From positions 1,331,968 to 1,395,967 of the forward strand of contig JAFEKR010000014.1 in the NCBI GenBank assembly GCA_019022495.1: 64,000 nucleotides of DNA. Reading direction: 5' to 3'. This document shows, one piece after another, positions 24,129 through 35,026 of this stretch (positions are counted from its first letter, which is position 1; the number at the start of each line of letters is the position of its first letter). This stretch comes from Epichloe hybrida (Eukaryota; Ascomycota; Sordariomycetes; Hypocreales; Clavicipitaceae). The position numbers and the translations under genes are program-made. The notes under the pieces are model-generated. The model was given only the letters and a program-made list of their open reading frames with translations, did not search any database and was not told the DNA's origin.

Positions 24129-25976
24129 TCATTGGGACCCTCGGTACCGATTCATAAATTCAATGGCTTGTTCCATGGGATATCCTATGAAGACAGGGCC
24201 AGTGAATACCATCTGCGGATTGCCACCAGCCTCGGCTTTTATTGCTTGCGGATTGATGAATGTTGGCTGTGAGAGAGGTGGTGGTGCCACTGATGTAGCA
24301 GGAACACTCTTCATATGCGTGGAGGGTGTCTCTCCGAGACCATGGACTGGCTCGGGAGATTTCATAGCTGGGGTGGGCGTAGTTGGGAGAGGGCGACCAA
24401 AGGCGGCAGAGAATTTCGTATGGTCAAAGGGGCATTTCCCTGCGGTGCCCATCGCTGCTGGTAAATCGCCGTGTCCAGAGGTGGACATACGAACGGGAGC
24501 AGGTGGCGGCGATAACGGATAATCATTCTCGTGGCCCTCTGCAGTCTCGTAGACGGGGACGGATATACCCCAGGGCCTGCTTGGGGATTCTCCAACCGTA
24601 CCTCCTTGAGTGGCCGCTCGAAATGATTTTGGCGGGCCTCATCTGCCGATTCGACAAGCTCGTCAACGTCAGATGCTCCCGTTCCGCTGACGCCATGGGC
24701 CCAAGTCTCGACTCGTTCGTTGGAATCCCCATCCGCATCGGCTGGAGGCCCGTCCGGATTGTCCGACTCTGGCAACATTGGCTGATGAATGTGACTCAAT
24801 CCTTCAATCATGCTGACAATGTTGCCATACTTGGAATCCATCTTCTTCATCTGGGTCTCGTTGCGTTGGTACCGACGCAAACAAACCTCATGGCTTCGCG
24901 GGAGCGCGTGTTTGTGCGTTTCAACATAGTGGGCTATTTCCTCAGGCGAATGCTTGTCCATGAACCGGATGGGACACTTGGACGAGCCGGCACCATTGGC
25001 TGCGGGCTGCGAGGTCGCTTCTTCAAACATGGCAGCGCAAATGGGATCTGCGGAATTATGTGGAGTGGTGTCCAAGCTATGCTTACTCCGCCCGTCATTT
25101 GAACCGCCAACATACTCTGGCTTGGAGAAAGGACATTGCAGATTGCCCTTCTTCCCCTCAACTGTGAAGTCTTGTTCCAAGGCGGTGGACATGGAGGTCT
25201 GGTCCTGAGAGGTATGTGAAAATGTTTCTCTGCTGGAGCTGGGGGTTTTGCTCGACGACCCGATGGAGTTGATCTTGTTGGCCATTCGACGCCCGTCACG
25301 AATAATCACAGCAATGTGATGCGATGGTTGAGGGGTGGAGCGTCGATGGGGGAGAGGCACGGGCGAGGTATTGTCAACGGAAGTGTGAGGTGGGAGTTGC
25401 AACTTTGCCAGTGTTTCGGCTATCTCTGGCGTTGCGTGGGCATATTTGTCGGCCAAGTATTGAAACTAGCATGGCACATTAGCATGCGTCATGAGGTCCA
25501 GAATCTTCTTGATTACAAGGTCTGGTGCTGAGGTGAGGGCAATGATGTTGAGGCGTATGCGATGTGGGTTGTGTGTGTGCTGTGAACGTGTTTGTGTGAG
25601 GGAAGATTGGGGACGTCGTGAAAGGGTCAGAGTTTTTACTAGGTTTTCAGTCTCGGCAGTCAGGCTTTTGGCCAGCTGCTCTTGATCTAGAGCTAATGGT
25701 TTCTCATCATATTGTTTCGACGACGTGTTTGGTGGGAGGATGTAGTGATGGTGTGTGTGGGTGGGAGCTACGACAAAATGGAGGGATATGATGATGATGA
25801 CCAAGCAATGAACGACACAAGGCGACGACGAGTGAAGCATGCACGCGCCTTACCTGTTCGTGGGCAAAACGCAGCTTGTGCTCAAGGACGGTCTTCCGGT
25901 CAGCCAGGACCTGGACTTCGTCGGCGAGAGCGTTGAAAGCGTCCGCCAGGGAGTGTGCAAGGTGATTTTGGTCCAT
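24129..25976 (-). CDS. Conserved-looking orphan protein with repeated Cys-Pro motifs; reading frame broken
   Basis: I do not recognise a named family. Exon 1 is 25976-25854 (41 residues, rich in Leu/Ala/Glu heptads, MDQNHLAHSLADAFNALADE) and exon 2 is 25465-24129; the intron is 388 nt (GTAAGG/CTAG). The first 50 residues look like a short coiled coil. Three CP motifs occur in similar surroundings: LQCPFSKPE, SKCPIRFMDKHSPEE and GKCPFDHTKF. The middle one is followed by a charged helix with a further Cys. The C-terminus has hydrophobic AIEFMNRYRG. Near 24566-24572 (minus-strand C and G runs) the frame shifts: the upstream frame runs into noise, while the sensible downstream frame starts at GISVPVYETAEGHEND. 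One missing base would restore about 486 residues. It could be a sequencing error, a true mutation, or a missed intron. Confidence 0.6.
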
Positions 25977-26187
25977 TCCCGATTGTGAGGCGGGTTGGAT
26001 GAGGAGGGAAAAAAAAGTGAAGCAGCAGCAGCCGATCGACGACGTGGGTAAAGAGAACTGGGGTGGACCCACCCAGAGAGAAATTCTGTTCTGTGATTGG
26101 TCACAGCCAGGGCATGTCTGGCAGTGGCTGTGGCTGTGGCGGTGGCTGTGGCGGCCCGGAGTCGGGCATGGAAGGGGAAGAATCATT

Positions 26188-26216
26188 GATCAAATCAGAT
26201 CAGATCAGATCAGTTC
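26188..26216 (+). repeat. AGATC/CAGAT short tandem repeat
   Basis: Consecutive 5-bp units in the short (255 bp) gap between the hydrolase 3' end and the orphan gene start. Just upstream (26124-26155) lies a GTGGCT-rich repeat. Confidence 0.6.
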
Positions 26217-26231
26217 GAGTCTGTCTATTGT

Positions 26232-27981
26232 CTAATACATATCTCGTCTACAAAAATCTCTCACCATTCGCACCAGCCGTCTCCGCGTCTTCTTGTGCTT
26301 GAAAGCCTCTCCATGATCCAGCTCCCCAAACCACAACACCTCTAACCCATCCCCCCCTTTCCAAACCGCATGCTCCCAATCCGTCTTATCCCAGACGGTG
26401 TCATTTGATCCCATCAAATACGTCGCAACCACCTTTGTGTCGACCACGATGTCTCTCCCGGCCAAAACGACGCCTACCCGGTGACCCTGAAGATCTTCCT
26501 TCCACAACGCATTGTCGGCCCAGAAGAACCGGCGGGAGAGTGTGTGCGATATGCCAATGTCCCTCGAGCCAAAGTATGAAAGGAGGTATTCGTTGGCGCG
26601 ACTTGGTTTGCGACAGATCTAAAAGGAATAAGAAGCAAGTTAGAAGCTGCCTACACTCGCAATGGGTGTCCTCAAGAGGAGCAGGATTGGGCTCACGAAG
26701 TTGTGCGCCACGTCAGGCAGATGGAGCAGAAAGGACACGGGGTCTATGAATAGAACCGGCCCAATGCTCTGTTTGATCCGGGCGCTGTGTAGCAAATGCG
26801 TCGCGATGACACTTCCGTAGCTTCTCGTGCAGCCAAAGTCAGAAATGGCTAGCCCGAATGTCCTCTTTCAGATACGAGTGTAGAAGGGCACGTACGAGTG
26901 TGAGACCAGGACAAACTTGTCCCATCCATGTGTCTTGATGATCCGGCACACCTCATCGACCATTTCGTCCTTGGACATGGCCTCGGCTGTCAAGCGAGAG
27001 CTCACCCACATCATTTCAACTGCAATGATGCCCACTTGACCGTCCCCGGTGGAGGATTCTTGTCCCTCGCGGGCATTGATCTCGGCCAGAAAGTCAACGT
27101 ACGGATACAGTCCGACGCCGATGCCATGGAGAAACAGGACAGGCAACCTCGTCTTGGAAATGTGCGGCCGGTGCCAGTACGTAAGTCTCTTGGCGGGAGA
27201 CTTGGACGTGGAAAAGACTGTGAGCGGACGAAAAGGGAAAACGCCCAGGAAGCCCATCCACGATGTGCGATGGAAGTCGAAAGAGTGGTAGAAGAGGGAG
27301 AGAGATGCTATTGTGTCAACGACAAACACGCACTGCGAGAGACGCGCAGAGATTAATAACCTTGTCCCAATCCCCCCCCCTAAAAAAAAATCTCTTTTTT
27401 TTCGACTGTCTTGTTGAAAGTAACAAACTCACCAGGTACCAAGTCAGGCTCCTGTGCAGCATTTCTACCTTGTCAAGTGTCAATCTCAAGCACTCGGCAT
27501 CACCACGACCAGGTTCAAACTTCCTCCCCAGCAGCTTCTCCATCCCCCCGACATACTCCTCCAGCTCTTCATCATGGGTAACATCGACCTCTCCCGTGTT
27601 TAAAAAAGCCCATCGGAAGAAGTCCTTGACGTTTTCCCTCTTGATGTCCTCCTCGGAGGCGCCGCGAAACCACTTCCTCAAATACTGGGATGGATCGGGG
27701 ATACTGTTGTGACAGCGCCAGAACAGCTTGCGTCGATCATCTCGGCTCAACAGCTCTGGATGCTTCGCAGGTCTTTGGAGATATTCCCTGAGCGGGAGAT
27801 AGAAGGCTAGGTAGAAGATGGCTTCGAGAGCGAGCCACAGTTGGAGTATTCGGGGAACTCGCACCGGCAGAGGTACTACGAGACTGGCGAGCGAGTATAC
27901 GATGCTCAGAGGCGCAATGGATCGCAGGGCGACTATGCAGGTCCGTATGAAGACATAATCCCACAGGTCTAGTCCTCGCAT
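26232..27981 (-). CDS. Alpha/beta hydrolase with N-terminal membrane segments
   Basis: A predicted serine hydrolase; substrate unknown. Four exons: 27981-27433, 27332-26896, 26820-26697 and 26618-26232, totalling 498 residues. Hydrophobic segments near residues 10-40 and 45-65 suggest membrane anchoring, followed by a charged region of about 100 residues. The hydrolase core begins after about residue 215 with VLFLHGIG (HG oxyanion loop). The nucleophile elbow is split by intron 2 and reads S-H-S-Y-G, so the usual first Gly is Ser. The likely acid is Asp in LAGRDIVVD and the His is in GELDHGEAF near the C-terminus. Introns are 100, 75 and 78 nt with GTGAGT, GTACGT and GTGAGC donors. A 23-nt poly(A) (poly-T on the coding strand) followed by CAG sits just before the start codon and may mark a 5' UTR intron end. 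Confidence 0.82.
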
Positions 27982-28774
27982 GGCTGCAGGCAGAGACTGA
28001 AAAAAAAAAAAAAAAAAAAAAAGACAACTGCAAGTGAAGAAATTGGCTAAGTTGCGCGTGAAGTTGCGATTTATATGAATGTGGAACCTTGCTTCACCCT
28101 CGGTCAGAGGCAGGACATTTTCTCATCACCGTCCAGGAAAACCATGTTTATATAGTACGGGGATTGATTGATGGACTTCACACATGATGTTTTCTTCATG
28201 ATGAAAAGGGGCCGAATTTGTTGGGTTGGGTTGGGTTGGGGGGGAGTTCGTCTCTCCACTATTATGGTCTAATACCAACAACTGCTACCCTGTCCATTAG
28301 CATGTGAGAGGAAGAAAAAAAAAAAAAAAAAAAAAAAAAGGGACACGCAAGAGATTTCGCCATGATGTATTCATGATGCAAGCTGCTAAATTGAGAGTTG
28401 GCCCTGCAGGCCCCTGGATAGCCTCCGAAACCTATCAAATGTCAGTTAACTCGGTTTACCTAGGTATCCCAGGGGTATCCTAGGCATCCCACGCAGATGA
28501 TTGTCCACGCAATGTGATCTGCACCCGGTTTTCCCCATGTTGAGCGGGTTGAAAATACGCCGTTACGTGCCTCGAGGTGGGCTGGGCTGCAGCCTGCCCG
28601 ACCCCTACTGAAGGGGGGGCAGGCTTCGCACCTTCCCCCCTTCACCTACCTAGTAACCCCTCCCTCTACTAATCCGTACTCCGTACAACGCCCATGAATT
28701 CTCCCACGTAACAGGATCAAAAATGGAAAGATTCTGCCTCGAACGCTTCAAGGACCCCAAATGTACGCTTGCCC
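27982..28774. other. Divergent promoter region, hydrolase and S33 peptidase
   Basis: About 0.8 kb shared by two divergently transcribed genes. Contains A runs at 28000-28022 and 28315-28339, TTGGG units at 28221-28240 running into a G stretch, and a TACTCCGTA motif at 28677-28685. No gene is visible. Confidence 0.5.
28221..28244 (+). repeat. TTGGG x4 plus G run
   Basis: Four TTGGG units followed by more G, giving G-quadruplex potential. It is not the TTAGGG telomere unit. Confidence 0.7.
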
Positions 28775-30313
28775 ATGACCATTCACCCGCAGAATCTCAC
28801 TCACTCCACGATGCAGCATTGCAGCATTGCAGCAGATTCGCCTCACCTCACCACCCATCACCAACAACCCCAAGATGGCTCCCTTGATCCTGGATCCCCC
28901 CCCGCCAAGCTCCTCAGCAGCAGAGAACATCTCCTCCCCGGCCAGCTCAAAGTCACAACCCTCTTCTTCCAAGTGCCCCTCGACTACGAGAACCCCTCGG
29001 CCGGGTCGATCCAGCTGTACGCCCGCCGCATCATCAAGAACGAGCGCCCCATCTTCTCGCCAGACGATGATGCTGCCTCCACCAACGACAGGGACGTCAA
29101 CAAGCCCTACATCATCTACCTCGAGGGCGGACCAGGCTTCGGCAACCGCTCGCCATCAGACCATCCCCTCACCCGGGCCGCCATACCGCGCGGGTACCAA
29201 GTTCTGTTCATCGACCACCGAGGAACGGGCCTCAGCACACCGGTTTCCGCAGCCATGCTGGCAAGTCTTGGCGATGCCGACGCCCAAGCCAGGTATCTGC
29301 GCCTGATGCGCCAGGACAGCACCGTCCGGGACTGCGAAGCCGTCCGCAAGTGCCTCACGGAGGGCTGGCCCGAACGCAAGGCCGCGTGGTCCACGTTTGG
29401 CCAGTCCTACGGCGGCTTCATCACGCTGTCCTACCTCTCCATGCACCCGGAAGGTGTGCGGGAGGCCTTCCTGACGGGCGGTCTTGCGCCCGTGGGCAAG
29501 ACGGCCGACCAGGTGTACCAGGCGACGTTTCGGAAGACGGCGGAGCGGAATGAGCTGTACTTTGCCAAGTTTCCGGAAGATGCCGCCGCGCTTCGCGAGA
29601 TTGCCACGTACATCGAAAGCCAGGGTGGCAAGGTCGCGCTGCCCGCGGGCGGCTTCTTGACTGTCCGCCGGCTGCTCACCATGGGAATCGCCTTCGGTGG
29701 CCACGGTGGCTTCGACACGGTTCACAGTACGTTGACGGCGCTCAAGACTTCTCTCGACCAGTTCGGCTTCCTCGCGCGAGCTTCTCTGGCGCCGTTGGAG
29801 ACGTTCACGCCCTTTGACACAAACATCCTCTACGCCATTCTTCACGAAGCAATCTACTGCGATGGGCCCAATGTCGCCTCCAACTGGGCTGCCAACAGAG
29901 TCGGTCTTTCTCAGGGCGGCAGCAGCGGTCCATTCGCGTGGCTGAGGCCCGACTTTACATTGTCACGATCCACGGGACCGCTGTACTTCAGTGGCGAGAT
30001 GATATTTCCCTTTCACTTCGAGACGTACCCCGAGTTGATCCCCCTCCGAGAGGTTGCTGAGAAGCTGGCTTCTTACAACGACTGGCCTGCTCTCTATGAC
30101 GTACAGCGCCTTCGTGACAATACCGTGCCCTTATATGCGGCTTCCTACGTGGAGGACATGTACGTCGAGCATCATCTGGCCAGGGATACGTCCAATCTGG
30201 TCAAAGGCAGCAAGGTATTCGAGACAAATGTCATGTATCACAATGCTCTGCGGGCCAAGGCGGATGAGGTGATGCAGCAGCTTTTCAATTTGCGTGATGA
30301 CGTGCTCGATTGA
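28775..30313 (+). CDS. S33-family prolyl aminopeptidase-like hydrolase
   Basis: An alpha/beta-hydrolase peptidase that would release N-terminal proline or related residues from peptides; the cytosol is likely because no signal peptide is seen. It is a single uninterrupted exon of 512 codons plus stop. I chose the first in-frame ATG at 28775; an ATG at 28811 would shorten it by 12 residues. The oxyanion motif EGGPGFGN lies near residues 117-124. A DHRGTGLS block typical of S33 follows near 146-153. The nucleophile elbow is GQSYGG (near 212). Candidate acid and base residues are in SYVEDMYVEHH and in VMYHNALR near the C-terminus. The helical cap spans about 235-400. The enzyme class is firm; substrate preference is inference. 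Confidence 0.88.
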   Translation: MTIHPQNLTHSTMQHCSIAADSPHLTTHHQQPQDGSLDPGSPPAKLLSSREHLLPGQLKVTTLFFQVPLDYENPSAGSIQLYARRIIKNERPIFSPDDDAASTNDRDVNKPYIIYLEGGPGFGNRSPSDHPLTRAAIPRGYQVLFIDHRGTGLSTPVSAAMLASLGDADAQARYLRLMRQDSTVRDCEAVRKCLTEGWPERKAAWSTFGQSYGGFITLSYLSMHPEGVREAFLTGGLAPVGKTADQVYQATFRKTAERNELYFAKFPEDAAALREIATYIESQGGKVALPAGGFLTVRRLLTMGIAFGGHGGFDTVHSTLTALKTSLDQFGFLARASLAPLETFTPFDTNILYAILHEAIYCDGPNVASNWAANRVGLSQGGSSGPFAWLRPDFTLSRSTGPLYFSGEMIFPFHFETYPELIPLREVAEKLASYNDWPALYDVQRLRDNTVPLYAASYVEDMYVEHHLARDTSNLVKGSKVFETNVMYHNALRAKADEVMQQLFNLRDDVLD

Positions 30314-30537
30314 TCGAATGCGAAGCACATCTTGAATGACGAGCGCTTATTTCCATAGAAAATCTTTGACATCCATTTTAGTGGGGGCTGCAAAGATTCT
30401 AGATCGTATAAAGAATATCCCGACTTCCTGTCTTTATCTGCCGTCCCTGCATGCGGTCATCGGCGCATCATTCTACCTCCATCTCGGCTTGCATTTGGAT
30501 ATCTGATTTGCCAAGATCGTCAGTGTACGGGACTTCG

Positions 30538-31361
30538 TCAATACGCAGTCTTGATATACATACTCCAGAGCCTGTTGGCAGCCGACGAGATTACTTGGGC
30601 CTTGGCGAGCATCTTCTTCTCCATTAATGTGTCGTTTTGTGCCTTGATCCGAAGTTTATTGGGTTGCGCCTTGTTATTACTCGTGTCAGCAAGGTCGGCG
30701 CGCGCACACACACACACACACGCACCTGCATTAGAATAGGGACCAGGTCGTTTGGATTGGCATTGGCCAAAGTAGCCACGCTGCGGTACCCGTTGTCAAA
30801 AAACACTCGACTGCAGAGACTGCAATCAGCTTCAAAGTCTAGGGTTCTCGAGAGGATCTGGGCTCAACTTACGCTGTGCGACTCTTGATGAATGGCACTT
30901 TGGACAGGGCGAGGAGCTCGGTCCGGGCACCTGCCATCAGGCGATCCGAAAAATGGTCCAGTGCGGCGGCCATGACGCTATATAATGGTAAGCAGGCGCA
31001 TCAAGAGGAGACCTCCTCCCTCAGACCAGACATGTCTATACAATAAGGGACGCTTGCGACAGGGGCCAAGAAAGAAATTGGCTACGCACCCCCAGTCCAG
31101 ATGCTCACAAAATTTCACCATGCCAGCAGCAAATCCTTGACATGTTTGCGACAGGGTCTGAACTGATCCTCGTGGCATGTCGTACTTTCGCGCCACAGCA
31201 TGTATAGGCACTTCATTGCAAAGGTCGCGAAGCTGCATGGCTAGATAAAAGCGACGATACACGCGTGCCGCATTCTTTTCTTCCGCCGTCGATTCCTTCA
31301 ATGCTGCACCTTGAGCGCTGCTCGATGCATTAGTAGCGAATTTGCACAGCTGATGATGCCA

Positions 31362-31393
<32 letters not shown>

Positions 31394-34038
31394 GTCCAGA
31401 GACTCAGACTTACAGGCGAAGTACCGCGGTGGGCTTAATCCCCAGGAAATTGAGTACCCGTAATCCGCTCTCGTCAAGACCCTCCATTTCATTACGAAAC
31501 ACTTGCCAGTTGACTGTCGTGCCAAAGTCTTGGACTGGTGTGAAGACGTAGAGGATATGCATCTCGCCGTCCATGACAAATGCTCTGAGGGCCCGTTTAA
31601 GCTCCTCATGGACAAAGACACCATCATCAGGATCGATGGACGAGGCAACAATAGCTTTGCCCAGGCGTGTCGGAGAGAAGCCTGAAAGGGAGTCCCCAGT
31701 TATGAGTCCCATGCTTTGGAGTTCCGCGAGACTAGATTCAACACCAGTACGGATGAACTGAGAAGACTGAGAGCTGTGCAGTAGTGATCTGGAGAAATAA
31801 TCCAATATGGAATCAAGGCTTGTCGCGAGGCGAATTGATACAACCTCCAGCAAAGCCCTGGCCTTGATGTTAGTATCGTCCTGTCAAAGCGAACGACAAT
31901 GCTCGCGTACCTTTGTATTCGCCTGTTCTCGGTGCTGAGACAGCTTGATACCTTGGGTATATCGGCATGCATGAGATCCAAAACATGATCCAAATCAGGT
32001 TCACGGCAGCACAGAAACGTCTCCCCCACCAGTGTTTTACCTTGTCTGCCTGCTCTGCCTCGCATCTGTCGTAGCATCGCCGGACCAATGTACTCTCTGC
32101 CCATTTTCACATTATGCAAGATAACTCTGCGCGCAGGTCTAAATGTATGTCGTTAGTATACTGGAGTCTTAGTCCCAGCGATCAGCTTCTCCATCTTACA
32201 AATTGATGCCGGCAGCGAGACTACAGGTAGCCACGCATACCAGAATGATTCCAGAATCATATGCGGCGGCGATGAGATCACGTTCCTCACTCGTCAGGCC
32301 GGCCTGTACAGTTAGTTCAGGTGCTTCGAATGCTCACGAGAGAGTACCGGTCTTACATCTAATGGCGGTCAGTACACACACTAAATTCGAATTGAAACTG
32401 AAGCCAAAAAAAAAAAAAAAGACGCCAACTCACGATGGAAAGCCACGCCGCTTAATAATGTTTCTTCGAGAACCGGATCAACCTCAGTACCCAAGCTACG
32501 TAGATCACCCAACAGGTTCAATCGTTTGTCGAGAATATTGGTTTCAAGCTCATGTGAAGGCGGCATGACTCGACTGACCCAGCGAGCATCCGACTCGCAC
32601 ACGCCTCGGCTGCCGGCAAAAATCAGCACGCCATGGCCCATACTGGCCGATTCGTACGCAAGAGACACCACAGAATTGAGGAGAGGGTCCCTAAATTCCT
32701 TGTGTATAGATTTGTCGATGCATCGTATGGGCGCTGTCTTGCCCTCTGTGACGTCTTGACTACTGAGTTGGGAGGGAGTGTGACCAAGTCCATCGTTGGG
32801 ACCAGCGAGAAAGACTTTTCCATCGTAAACAAGGTGCTCTTCGATTGGCACCGGACGGTATCGTGTCTCGTAAGAATGTGCATCGAGCCAAGTTGCGAGC
32901 AAGCCCAGGTTCTTCTAGTCCGTCAGCAGACACACTACCTAGTCGTGGAGAGGGGGGAAAGCACGTATTGGTCTTACCGGGAGTGTCGCACTCATGCCAA
33001 TAATTTGAATTTGTTGGCCGAGACTCAGAAGTTTCGTGGCAATGAGTTCAAGAAGGTACCCACGATGGTCATCGTCAATCATGTGAAGCTCGTCCAAAAC
33101 CACAGCTCGTAACTTGGAGACGGAGCAATCATCGATGGCCGTATTGATGAGAGCATTCGCCTTGAGAACCTGATTAGCCAAGACATCAGCACACCTTTTT
33201 CTCAGGACTTTCTCACCTTTTCCAAGGTGCAGACGCCGATGTCAAAATCATCCCACGTGGCCCGGATCTTTCCACCTCCAAAGAAGCCAACAACGCGAAT
33301 GGTGCCATGATCTGCCCGTTGGCGCCACGGCCTGTTTGACACGTCTTCTGCAGATTGATGGTCCAAGATTTTTACACTTTGAGCTATCTTACGAAGCCAG
33401 CCTACTTTCTCCTGCACGAGAGCAACATAGGGCAATATGAGAAGAGCCTTGGTGCCCGGTTCTTCAATAATTCGTTTCAGCATTAGCACTGTGTCTGCAT
33501 TAGCTACATGGTGCATCTGACACGGCAATCATGATTTCAGCTCACAGTCTGCGACCAACGATTTCCCGCCACCAGTTGGAGCGCAATACACGAGGTTTCG
33601 TTCTCCTGACAATAGCCCCGGACCTTTTAAACAATTTTTCTGCCAGGGATAGATGTGGTTGATGCCTACGGAAGCAAAGTTGGACACGATTTGGATGGGC
33701 AGATCATATATGACATTGGCAAGACTCAGTTCTGGGTCATGAGAGGACCATGGTGTTGCTGAAATAAGCCGCCTTTGACTATACTCTGTCGTCTCCCTGT
33801 TCAGTGGCGATATTTTACTTGCGGATAGTCGAACAGGGGTTAGGGGGAGATGAATGGCCTTCTGAAATTGCACGGTGGTATGTGATTCCGACGAGCCAGT
33901 GCCATTCTGAGGCGTGTCAAGCTCATTGTTGGAAGTCCAAGCTCTTTTCTGGCCTGCAATAGACTGGGAAGCATGGGATTTCTGCTCGTAGGCTGCCTGA
34001 AGACTAGTCTTGTGCAGAATACCCTGCATGCTCTTCAT
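30538..34038 (-). CDS. HELQ/Mus301-type (Hel308-like, Ski2 superfamily) DNA helicase
   Basis: A 3'-5' DNA helicase of the HELQ family, active in the nucleus in replication-fork and crosslink repair. Twelve exons including a 2-nt microexon: 34038-33546, 33494-33217, 33160-32978, 32914-32434, 32358-32357, 32303-32200, 32138-31911, 31857-31414, 31317-31090, 30977-30873, 30810-30726 and 30669-30538; total 920 residues. Motifs in order: Walker A CAPTGGGKS (about 147-155), TLEK|ANALIN, DELH (about 270), SATLP, GVAFHHAGL (second His rebuilt through the microexon), GINLPARRVI, QMRGRAGRQG (motif VI), the HELQ-like winged-helix/ratchet region (VLRLAQGAALKEST) and a C-terminal helix-hairpin-like segment (FDNGYRSVATLANANPNDLV). 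All introns are GT-AG; apart from the pair around the microexon they run 51-112 nt. The start is the first ATG giving a plausible N-terminus; a further upstream ATG at 34083 is less likely. One intron holds an ATG triplet repeat (31363-31392). Confidence 0.88.
32357..32358 (-). other. Predicted 2-nt microexon (AT) of the HELQ-type helicase gene
   Basis: On the minus strand the order is exon C|GTGAGT, a 75-nt intron with ACTGAC branch point and ATTAG end, the two bases AT, then GTAAGA, a 53-nt intron with ACTAAC branch point and TACAG end, then GCC GGC CTG. Joining C + AT gives His and the family motif F-H-H-A-G-L-T. Removing everything from the first donor to the last acceptor as one intron gives a wrong frame with an early stop. 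Other internal acceptors (two tested) give a frame error or a stop. Confidence 0.8.
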
Positions 34039-34193
34039 GACTGCGGACAAGCAGAGAGAACAGCAGAGTGCAGCAGTGAACAAGCAAGTGTGAGGTTGGA
34101 TTTAGGCCATGGTTGAATATCTTCGTCGAGCATCGAATCAGGATGTGGATGATCTTGTGCTGAGCGAGAGAGCAGCGCTTGAAAGAAGCGCCA

Positions 34194-34295
34194 GGGAGGG
34201 GAAGGAAGAAGGAGGAGGAGGAGAAGGAGAAGGAAAGGGGAAAGAAGAGAAGAAGAAGAGGAAAGAAGAGAAGAAGAAGAGGAAAGAAGAGAAAG
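34194..34295 (+). repeat. 102-nt uninterrupted polypurine tract
   Basis: Only A and G for 102 bases, including two copies of a roughly 20-nt GAAAGAAGAGAAGAAGAAGAG-type unit. It lies about 160 bp upstream of the helicase start. It could form triplex DNA or serve as a CT-rich promoter element on the helicase strand. Confidence 0.9.
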
Positions 34296-35026
34296 CCGAA
34301 AGCTGGAATGCCGGAGGGTCTGAACGCCTTGACGATCCAAGTGGTCTTTTCAATGCGTGCCATGATGCCTGAGCCCACCAGCGCGTTGGCGGTGACGACA
34401 CATAAACGCGCTGTCACGTGTGGTAGGACAGGTCGTTTGTTCACGACAAGTGGGTGCATCTCGATGAGTACTACTAGCAAGAAAAGGAAAGCAGCGATGA
34501 TATAAAAATGAAAATATACTTGATTACATACAATTGTACCTGCTTATATAAAGGTATACACAGAGATCGATTCCGTTTTAGGCCTAGTTGCTGCTGCGTA
34601 TTTAAAAATCCGTCGCTACGTCTTTACGTACTCTGCTGCCAGGCAAATGAAGCCCGATATGCCATGGCCCTGATACAATTTCGTAATCCGCTTGCTTTAA
34701 ACGCAAATGATCACAGGTACCTCTCTTTACACGTCTTAGAATATTTGCTTTACACAGTCTAGGCAGACTACGACCTTCCTGCCCACTAGCAGCGTGGCAG
34801 CTGTAGTAGAGGGATTTAAAGAGGCAAAAAAACGCCTTCATGTATATATTACAGGTGCGGGGGTACCTCTTTCGTCTTGGGCCTAGTCACTACTGCGCAT
34901 TTATCTTTTGCTACTCCGTACTCCGTAGTCCATACTGCGCGTTTATTATTATAACTAAGCCAAATTGCTCCTCATGAAGTGACAAGGCCCGAGTTAGTTT
35001 TTTTTTTTTTTTTCTTTTTTTTTTTT

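Noticed and set aside
28221..28244. Internal telomere repeat
   Set aside because: The unit is TTGGG, not TTAGGG, and only four copies occur next to an ordinary gene.
26232..30313. Hydrolase plus peptidase pair as a biosynthetic or detoxification cluster
   Set aside because: Two divergent hydrolases without a transporter, regulator or core enzyme do not support a cluster.
31363..31392. Poly-Met ORF start at the ATG triplet repeat
   Set aside because: The repeat lies in a helicase intron; the conserved residues begin after the CAG acceptor at 31318.
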